A stretch of DNA of 64,000 nt, from the NCBI GenBank assembly GCA_022376925.1, contig JAIOJX010000025.1:184821801-184885800 (forward strand). The letters are read 5' to 3'. Positions 57,058-64,000 of the stretch are shown here, piece after piece; position 1 is the first letter of the stretch; every line of letters begins with the position of its first letter. A program made the position numbers and the translations under genes. Under the pieces are notes generated by a model. That model did not search any database. It was given only the letters and a program-made list of their open reading frames with translations, and had not been told where the DNA came from. The DNA comes from Tragulus kanchil. Lineage: Eukaryota > Chordata > Mammalia > Artiodactyla > Tragulidae.

Positions 57058-57420
57058 GACTGCCGCTGGCCCCGCGCGCACCGCGCCTGCGCGGAGGCGG
57101 CGGGCGCGTCCCCTCGGCCACGAGGCCAATCGCGCAGACGCTGAGCCTGCTTCTCCCGCTCAGCTGCTTCCCCTCAGCCAATCCACCACCGCTCCTCTGA
57201 TGGACAGACCACACTCACCAATGACCGCCAGCCTTGACGGCGTGTTCGCCCCTCCCCGGTGGGCGGGGTTTGAGGCCTTCGAGCCCCAGACCGCGAGGTG
57301 AAAGGTGAAGCCCGCAGCCTCTCCGTGGAGGGCGTGGTCACAGGAAGAACCAATAGGGAAGGAGCACGGGGGGCGCCGGAAGTGCCGACGTCAGGGGCGT
57401 GGAGTCGCGAGAGCCAGCGC
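57058..57420 (-). promoter_or_regulatory. GRPEL1: GRPEL1 promoter with four CCAAT boxes
   Basis: The region upstream of the GRPEL1 start is CpG-rich and has no TATA box. Plus-strand CCAAT boxes occur at 57126-57130, 57178-57182, 57218-57222 and 57350-57354, with spacings of 52, 40 and 132 bp. Multiple NF-Y-type sites suit a housekeeping gene. Whether the island also drives a divergent plus-strand transcript cannot be told from sequence. Confidence 0.7.
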
Positions 57421-58590
57421 GGCTTCAGGTCTGGCTTCCGGGTCGCCCGCCTGACGTCTCGGGGTGCTCTTTGTGCGGCCGGACCGTTTGTCCCGTTCTC
57501 CCTCGCAGCCCGAGCCCCTGGAGCCGAGCCAGACGCCGGGTGGAGGCAGATAGGTCAAGGGCAGAGGCGCGTGCACGGGCAACCAACCGCGGGTGACAGC
57601 AGCGTTAGGGGCCACCCCCTGTCCTGCGGCGACTTCGCCGCGGAGGAGGGGCAGGGGCGAGGGCGGGTGGCCCCGGGAAGCGTGCGCGAGACGGCGCAGA
57701 GGCGTTGGCGCTGGGCGAGGAGTTTGCACGCTTCTTGCACCTGTAGGTTTCTCACTCAGACACGAAGCAGAGCAAGACCAGCATCGAGGAAGGCTCGCCC
57801 ATCCACGTGCTGGCGTGACTGTAACCAAGGCCGGTGCTCCTGTACCCCGTGCCCCGAAGGAGCCCAGGTGCTGTGCTCGCGTCCTCAGCTGCTGTCCCGG
57901 CGGCGAGGCGACCCCGGAGCCCTGGCCAGCCCCTGCGTCAGCACTGCCTGGCCTGGCGTCCCCTCTTCCGGGGCGGCAGAGCCCGCGCTGCCCCCGGCGG
58001 CGCGCTGTGTGAGGACCACAGCTCGGTTCTTCCGCTTTGCTCCCATGAAAAGCATTCGTCCTGTTGAATGAAAATCTATTGTGTGCCAACCCCCGTGCCC
58101 CTTGCAGAGGGAGGCAAAAAAGTCAGATCCAGAATGTGAGATCTACTGGCCAAATGACCCAGTTTATTAATTAGGGGCCTGGAGGGAAAAAGGAAGTCAG
58201 ACGAAGAAAAAAAGAGCATAAAAAGAATGGAGTGGAATGTGTGGATCTTGCTTGGATCACGATCGAACAAAGCAACTGTGAAAAAAGACGTTTGTGAGAC
58301 GGAGCTGACCGTGGGACTATAAACCCGTAGATGACCCGTAGAATACTTTTGTTAGGAGAGATGGGCCAGTGGTTAGGTAAAAACACACTGATTTTTTAGC
58401 GATGCCAACGGAGGTATTTTCTGTGAATTGCCACAGTATCTGGAATTTGCTGTGTGATTACTTGGGGTAGAAGAAACACAAGACAAAATGTTGATAATGG
58501 TGGAAGCTGGATGATGAATAGTGCAGGAGTTATGACTATTTCCTTCTCTGTGTGAAGTTTTCTGTAATAAGACTTAAACCATGTCTGGAG
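57421..58590. other. Region upstream of GRPEL1, no recognised gene
   Basis: The first 600 bases are GC-rich with long but unrecognised open frames. From about 58080 the sequence turns AT-rich and shows no gene. I see nothing I can name before the L1 tail at 58594. Confidence 0.6.
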
Positions 58591-58593
58591 AAG

Positions 58594-58866
58594 GGATACA
58601 TTAGGAGCTTGGGATTAACATACACCACTATATGAAAAATAGATAACGAACAAGGACCTACTGTGTATGTAGCACAGGGATGTCTACTCAGTAACCTATA
58701 AGGGAAAAGAATCTGAAAAAGAGTGAATATATGCATATATTTAACTGAATCGCTTCGCTGTTCACCTGAAACTAACACAGCATTGAAAAGTACACTGCTG
58801 GTTCACTTGGATGTACAGCAGAAGCTACCACATAAAGCAGCTATACTCCAATAAAAATTTTGAAAA
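58594..58866 (+). mobile_element. L1 LINE 3' end
   Basis: The segment 'cattaggagcttgggattaa', 'acaaggacctactgtgtatg', 'tagcacagggatgtctactc', 'aacctataagggaaaagaat', 'ctgaaaaagagtgaatatat', 'cgctgttcacctgaaactaa' and 'actccaataaaaattttg' is the well-known artiodactyl L1 3' end, with A-rich tail. Confidence 0.88.
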
Positions 58867-58965
58867 ATTAGAACATGCCGTGTTTCTCATTGGCTGTGGT
58901 CTTGGGCAGGTGATTTAATCCTCTCAGCATTGATCCGCTCGCCTGTAAATCTAGGGCTCTTCCAT

Positions 58966-59175
58966 GTATGTGTGCTCCGTCGCTCAGTCGTGTAAAACTC
59001 TGTGCTCCTACCCACCGTGGCCTGCAGGCTCCTCTGTCCATGGGCTTCTCCAGACCAGAATGCTAGGCTGGGTTGCTGTGCGCTTCTCTAAGGAGTCGTT
59101 TGGCCTCAGGAATCAAGCCCAGGTCTCTTGCATCGCAGGCAGAGTCTTTCCTGCCTGAGCCACCAGGGAAACCTG
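58966..59175 (-). mobile_element. BOV-A2 / Bov-tA SINE
   Basis: The plus strand reads 'tgtgctccgtcgctcagtcg', 'caggctcctctgtccatggg', 'cttctccagaccagaatgct', 'atcaagcccaggtctcttgc', 'atcgcaggcagagtctttcc' and 'gagccaccagggaaacc', the inverted ruminant Bov-tA family in near-complete order. It is one of the clearest ruminant markers in the window. Confidence 0.93.
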
Positions 59176-59179
59176 GTAT

Positions 59180-59935
59180 CCTATGTGGATGCCATATATA
59201 CAAATACCGTTTATTGTGAGGGCTAAAAGAGGTGCAAACATTCATTTCCTAACTCTTCCAGGGCAAGGGGAGCCGACGGGAGCCCTGGCGTAAAGAGCTC
59301 CCAGCGCAGTGACAGCTGCCGTGTCCCGAGACGGACAATGGAGGGCGGCCGCGGTGGCGATGCTTCTGCTAAACTCCTGGTGGGTCCGGACAGCCAAGCG
59401 GCCATGCCCTGGATCTACATCCAAAACGCAGCTTTCCCTGAACAGAAGTCTGTCTGCTCTGCCACCCGGCGGCCACAGAGGGAACTGCGCCTTTGGGAGC
59501 CGCCGTTCTCCCCAGTGCAAGTCGTCACCAGGAGGTGAAGCCGGCAGTGCGGGAAGACGCCTGCGTCAGCCCGGGAACGCATTTCCAGCAAAGGGAGTGG
59601 GGCCCGGGCCGCGGGGCGCAGGAAGAGCGAGCGGGCGAGGGGCACGGCAGCGCGCGGGCCGTGGGTGCGATGCTCAGGGCGACGGAGTGCCCGCAGGGGC
59701 CAGGCTCCGCGTTGATCACACGCTCAGGAAAAGGCAGGTGTTCGCCTGTTTTCCCAACCAATCCCAGCCCATGGAACCATCACAGCTGAAGCCAGAACCA
59801 ACGTCAGAGAGTTGGCTGCTGCCACAAGCTACAGCATCTTCATCATCATTATTATCATGCTTCAGCAGGGCATGGATTTTCATCTTTTACCCAACTGCAA
59901 AATATGCAAATTACAAAAATACATATGTGTATGAT
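59180..59935. other. Unassigned intergenic sequence
   Basis: There is no recognised gene or repeat here on either strand. It contains a short trinucleotide-like 'atcatcattattatcat' stretch near 59845. Confidence 0.55.
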
Positions 59936-59975
59936 GGGCTTCCCTGGTGGCTCAGATGGTAAAAAAAATCCACGA
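59936..59975 (+). mobile_element. Bov-tA SINE 5' fragment
   Basis: 'gggcttccctggtggctcag' then 'atggtaaaaaaaatccac' is the first 40 bases of a Bov-tA SINE. It stops abruptly where BovB sequence begins. Confidence 0.8.
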
Positions 59976-59977
59976 GC

Positions 59978-60762
59978 GGTGATGCCATCTGACCCTCTCA
60001 TCCTCTGTCACCCTCTTCTCCTGCCCACAATCCTTCCCAGCATCAGAGGTTTTTTTCAATCACTTGGCTCTTTGCATCAGATGGCCCAAATGTTGGAGTT
60101 TCAGCACCAGTCCTTCCAATGATATTTAGGGTTGATTTCCCTTAGGATTGACTGGTTTGATCTCCCTGCAGTCCAAGGGGCTCTCAAGAGTCTTCTCCAG
60201 CACCACAGTTCAAAAGCATCAGTTCTTTGGCGCTCAGCCTTCTTTCTGGTCCAGCTCTCACATCCGTACATGACTATTGGGAAAACCATCGCTTTGACTA
60301 TACGGACCTTTGTCGGCAAAGTGATGTCTTCGGTTTTGAATACATTGTCTAGGTTTGTCACACCTTTTCTTCCAAGGAGCAAGCGTCTTTTAATTTCATG
60401 GCTGCAGTCACCATTTGCAGTGATCTTGGAGCCCAAGAAAATAAAGTCTGTCACTGTTTCCACTGGTTACCCATCTATTCGCCCTGAAGGGATGAGACCA
60501 GATGCCATGATTTTAGTTTTCTGAATGTTGAGTTTTAAGCCAGCTTTTTCTCTCTCTTTCACCTTCATCAAGAGACATTTTAGTTCCTCTTTGCTTTTTT
60601 CCGTTAAAAAAATGGCCTATCTGAAGTGGTTGATGTTTCTCCCGCAATCTTGATTCTAGCTTGTGACTCATCCAGCCCAGCATTTCTCATGATGTGCCCT
60701 GAATTCATAAGCAGGGTGACAGTACACAGCCTTGATGTACTCCTTTCCCAATTTTGAACCAG
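59978..60762 (-). mobile_element. BovB (RTE) LINE fragment with reverse-transcriptase remnant
   Basis: On the minus strand an open frame of 120 codons (60463-60101) reads METVTDFIFLGSKITANGDC, then EIKRRLLLGRKGVTNLD, KAMVFPIVMYGCESWT and AFELWCWRRLLRAPWT. This is the C-terminal part of the RTE/BovB reverse transcriptase. Flanking sequence continues the element on both sides ('acattttagttcctctttgc', 'tgatgtactcctttcccaat'). The element is truncated at both ends and is not autonomous. BovB is a non-LTR retrotransposon widespread in ruminants and known for horizontal transfer between vertebrates. Confidence 0.92.
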
Positions 60763-62289
60763 CCTGGCTGGTAGTTATGTTTGACTCAGGTTCCAACCTG
60801 GCTGGCTGCTCCTCCAGGAAGCACTCCTGGATTGCTCTGGCTGCTTTCGGTTCTCCTCTGTGCCCTCCCCCGTCAGGGCCCCGGCCACATCGAGGTTGAG
60901 AAGGGGCTGCTCTTGTCTTGGCTGAAGCTGTGGGCTCGCCCTGCCTCCCCGCAGGGCGCTGAGTGGAGCAGAGGAGCCATGTTTCCTCCCGTCTGGCCCC
61001 CATCACTGCCCGCCCCAGGCCTCTTCCTTCCTCCTTGGCTTCACTTGGCCTTCCTTCGGCTGATTTCCTTGCACGCCGGGATAGTGACAGGTCTGCAAGG
61101 GGCCTCTTTCCAAGCCGCTGACCCCCCTTCTCAGCGTCCAGCTTTCTCTCCCTCCGCCCCACCTTCAGTTCCACGCCAGCCTTGATGTACTGCAGGGTCG
61201 GGCTGTTTGCCCGGTGTCTGGGCCTGTCTAGAAGCGAGCCACTTGCTTCGCGGGGATACATGTGGCTTAATGGAGCTCAGCCCAGCCGTGGCTCCGGGTC
61301 AGTCCCCAGCCGCCTTGCTGTTCCCCCAACCCCGGCCCTGCAAAGAGTTCAGCCAAGAGAGATGATTTGAATAAGTGGCTCCCAGCTTTCCTTTGTTCCT
61401 GGAAGTATCTTCCACACACTATTTACAGTCTGAAAAATCCATGTAACGTGATATTGAGTATACTCCCCTGCTGAGAAAGATGGACTTCTTTCTGTCCATG
61501 CATTTCTGTTCCTGCCGGCAGGGAAAGCACCTGGGCTGATGAATGCCGACCACGAGGATGCCCGCAGGTGTCGGGAGGTTTGCTTCAGAGCGTGGAGGAG
61601 GGGCAGGCGTTCTGGCTGTTTTGTGCGGCCTGGGGAGTAGGCATGTTCAGTGTCTCTGAGCTCGTGAAGGTTTTGAGGGAACACTGTAACAATACGCCCT
61701 CAGAATGGCTCTCCCTGCTGGCCCCCGGCCTGGGCCGAGGACGAGCCCGTGGGTCATGACGTCACCTCTGCAGGGACACCCAGGTGGCAGGAACAAAGCC
61801 ACATGGAGCAAAGCACCTGGTCGTCAGGCACAGAAAGGCAGCCGTGTGGCTCCAGCTGCTGGAGAAGGAACAGTCTGTGTTTGCTCACGACGCAGGTGAG
61901 GCCGTTCAAGAAGACAGCCCATAAAGCTAGTTGATGCAGGTGCGGGGAGAGCGCAGGTGAGCCGAGGCGGCGCGGCCTGGCCCTTGCCCCACGCGCCGCG
62001 CTGCCCCGCGGCCTGTGAGTGCTGCCCCGCGGCGGCTGAGCCCACGGAGGGCACGGCGAGGCCTCGCGAGGCCCGAGGTCCTCGCGTGGCCGAGGCACCT
62101 TTTGTCCTGTCGGCCCCCGTGAGATCCCCCTGGAGGGCCCTCGGGCGGGATCGTGTCCCGTCGGCGGTGGCCCCGGCCCGGGGCGAGGAGACGCGTCTGC
62201 AGGTCCCACGGCGCCCCGAGTTCTCCTGCAGCCTCTTGGCCTGCGCCTTGCCGACCCTGGGTGCTGCGAGCAGTGACGCACAGAGAGAT
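60763..62289. other. Intergenic sequence, no recognised gene
   Basis: I found no exon pattern or repeat I can name with confidence. The part after about 61930 is CpG-rich. Confidence 0.55.
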
Positions 62290-62424
62290 GGGGGCTTCCG
62301 GGGGGCTCAGTCGTGAAGAGTCCACCGGCCAGCGCAGGAGACGCGGTTCCGTCCCTGGGTCCCCCCTGCAGGAGGAAACGGCCACCCGCTCCCGTGTGCA
62401 AAGCTCCACCGCGCTGGCCACCTG
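62290..62424 (+). mobile_element. Diverged Bov-tA SINE fragment
   Basis: 'gcttccggggggctcagtcg', 'gaagagtccaccggccagcg', 'caggagacgcggttccgtcc' and 'ctgggtcccccctgcaggag' follow the Bov-tA order in a GC-shifted form. It runs directly into a BovB tail. Confidence 0.65.
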
Positions 62425-62640
62425 ATGCGAAGGGAGGACTCGTTGGACAGACCCCGATGCTGGGAAAGGGTGAAGGAAGAGGAGGGCACGGCAGAGGCTC
62501 AGACGGTCGGACGGCGTCACCAGCTCAACGGACACGAGTCTGAGCAAACTGCGGGAGGCGGTGGGGGACAGGGACGCCTGGCGTGCTGCCGTCCACGGGG
62601 TCACAGTGAGTCAGCCACAACCGAGGGACGGAACCACAAC
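62425..62640 (+). mobile_element. BovB 3'-end / ART2A fragment
   Basis: 'gatgctgggaaagggtgaag', 'ggtcggacggcgtcaccagc', 'tcaacggacacgagtctgag', 'caaactgcgggaggcggtgg', 'gggacagggacgcctggcgt' and 'gctgccgtccacggggtcac' is the BovB/ART2A tail. The part from 62485 recurs at 63574. Confidence 0.85.
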
Positions 62641-62644
62641 GAGT

Positions 62645-62745
62645 GTTCTTGCCTGGGAATCTCAGGACAGAGGAGCTGGCAGATTTCAGTCCCCGGGGTC
62701 GCCGAGAGTGGGACGCGCCCTAATGGACTAAACAGCAGCAGCGGC
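62645..62745 (+). mobile_element. Bov-tA SINE 3' part
   Basis: 'tgttcttgcctgggaatctc', 'aggacagaggagctggcaga', 'tttcagtccccggggtcgcc' and 'gagagtgggacgcgccctaa' match the second half of Bov-tA. It recurs about 1088 bp downstream in the duplication. Confidence 0.75.
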
Positions 62746-63251
62746 GGGGCAGAACTCTGACCAGCAGGAGACCGCAGGCTGCCGGGAGGGCCCGGGCTGG
62801 GGCGTGGAGCCGAGGGCTCGCCGCTGCGACCTGACGCGCCGCTCTGGGAACCCGTGCCTCTGCCCCGTGCGCGGCGGAGTTCCAGGCACACGGCCCGCGT
62901 GTGAGTTCCGGGAACCGGCCCACCCCAGTGCCGACGCCAGTCCGACACACGTCTGCCCCGCGCTGGGCTCTCCCGCGGGTGCCGGCGCTGGAGAAGCTGC
63001 GAGGCGCCCGGGCCTGCCCTCAGCGTGCCGCAGGTGGGTCACAGGAGCAGCCGTGCGTCAGGCCCCTTCCCCAGGACCTCCTCGGTGGGGTCCCCTGTCA
63101 CGTGCAGGGCCTGCCCTTCTGAGGGTCCAGCCCCCACCCAGCCCGCAGACGACAGGCGCCCGGAGGCCCCGGACTCGGTCCCGTGGCCCGCGTGTCCCCG
63201 TATCCGGCACGGGGCCGGGCCCCTGGAAGATGTGGGTGGACGGGTGTCAGG

Positions 63252-63415
63252 TTGCTGATGTGTGTGCTCAGTGGCGTCCGACTCTGCAGCCCCACGGACT
63301 GTCGCTCGCCAGGCTTCCCCGGGACTCTCCAGGCAAGGATACTGGAGCGGGTGCTCATTCTCTTCTCCAGGGCGTCTTCCTGACCCCGGGTTTGGGCCGG
63401 TGACGCCTACTGTGT
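63252..63415 (-). mobile_element. Bov-tA SINE
   Basis: The plus strand shows 'gtgtgctcagtggcgtccga', 'ctctgcagccccacggactg', 'tcgctcgccaggcttccccg', 'ctccaggcaaggatactgga' and 'gcgggtgctcattctcttct', an inverted Bov-tA element, diverged toward its far end. Confidence 0.78.
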
Positions 63416-64000
63416 CTCCTGGGTGATCAAAGGTGGCTTCTGAACAGTCGGGCGGGGCCGGCGGGCTGCCTGCCCCGGCCTGTGTGCCCGCGGAGGTGCT
63501 GGAGGGAGGGAGCAGGAGCCAGGGCCCGCCCGCCCCCGCTCGGCACACGCAGGGTGCAGCCGACGTCCTGCCCGCACGGCAGAGGCTCAGACGGTCGGAC
63601 GGCGTCACCAGCTCAACGGACACGAGTCTGAGCAAACTGCGGGAGGCGGTGGGGGACAGGGACGCCTGGCGTGCTGCCGTCCACGGGGTCACAGTGAGTC
63701 AGCCACAACCGAGGGACGGAACCACAACGAGTGTTCTTGCCTGGGAATCTCAGGACAGAGGAGCTGGCAGATTTCAGTCCCCGGGGTCGCCGAGAGTGGG
63801 ACGCGCCCTAATGGACTAAACAGCAGCAGCGGCGGGGCAGAACTCTGACCAGCAGGAGACCGCAGGCTGCCGGGAGGGCCCGGGCTGGGGCGTGGAGCCG
63901 AGGGCTCGCCGCTGCGACCTGACGCGCCGCTCTGGGAACCCGTGCCTCTGCCCCGTGCGCGGCGGAGTTCCAGGCACACGGCCCGCGTGTGAGTTCCGGG

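Larger units (their letters stand above)
62485..64000. repeat. Direct tandem duplication, unit 1088 bp, second copy cut by window end (probably false)
   Basis: Copy 1 is 62485-63573 and copy 2 begins at 63574 ('gcacggcagaggctcagacg') and runs to the window end without visible difference. The second copy's end is outside the window. Confidence 0.92.

Noticed and set aside
57298..58071. A 257-codon plus-strand open frame divergent from GRPEL1
   Set aside because: It has no recognisable domain, its composition (Arg, Ala, Gly, Pro) follows from CpG-rich DNA, overlapping frames on both strands are also open, and no splice pattern or homology supports it. At most it marks a divergent non-coding transcript.
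60101..60463. A host protein-coding gene on the minus strand
   Set aside because: The 120 codons are the end of the BovB reverse-transcriptase frame and are embedded in a truncated LINE.
1..64000. CRISPR arrays, operons, prophage or bacterial defence systems
   Set aside because: The window is plainly mammalian nuclear DNA with spliced genes and SINE/LINE repeats. The direct repeats are 1.1-kb pairs with no spacer structure.

Overview
This window is nuclear DNA from a ruminant, most likely a bovid. It contains ruminant-type Bov-tA/BOV-A2 tRNA-derived SINEs, BovB (RTE) LINE fragments including a reverse-transcriptase remnant, CHR-type tRNA-derived SINEs and decayed L1. The genes are mammalian, with spliced exons and CpG-island promoters. 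The sequence does not show the species. Nothing is bacterial or viral: I see no CRISPR array, operon or prophage.

Four genes can be read, in the order TBC1D14 (+), CCDC96/CFAP184 (-), TADA2B (+), GRPEL1 (-). This is the order I recall for human 4p16.1. TBC1D14 enters already inside its TBC (Rab-GAP) domain: five coding exons (1-64, 833-961, 1658-1767, 11186-11444, 16187-16252) give its last 208 residues. A long 3'UTR follows, with a polyadenylation signal at 20931 that recurs at 21987. CCDC96 is one intact 555-codon exon (26887-28554). It is head-to-head with TADA2B across a 563-bp CpG-rich bidirectional promoter with three CCAAT boxes. TADA2B has two coding exons (29118-29387 and 39943-40935), giving 420 aa. 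GRPEL1 has four exons on the minus strand (56996-57057, 54361-54523, 53094-53175, 45982-46328), giving 217 aa, and a CCAAT-rich promoter. In function the genes are unrelated: autophagy and endosome traffic, cilia, SAGA-type coactivator, and mitochondrial Hsp70 exchange factor.

The most notable property is structural. Eleven separate direct tandem duplications, each with a unit of about 1.05-1.19 kb and nearly identical copies, lie in unrelated sequence (junctions near 4332, 9620, 13743, 17768, 19698, 21553, 39220, 43464, 48991, 51757 and 63573). In most, single-base losses concentrate at the 3' end of the first copy and the 5' end of the second, that is, at the junction. This is what unmerged overlapping contig or read ends would look like, so I read them as false duplications from assembly and not biology. 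They matter for annotation. One creates a broken extra copy of the start of TADA2B exon 2 (38841-39219, then an early stop), and three overlapping ones inflate the TBC1D14 3'UTR and duplicate its polyadenylation signal.

The rest is intron and intergenic DNA, GC-rich in much of its length, with dispersed repeats. I found no credible previously undescribed system. The many long open frames in the GC-rich parts look like by-products of base composition.
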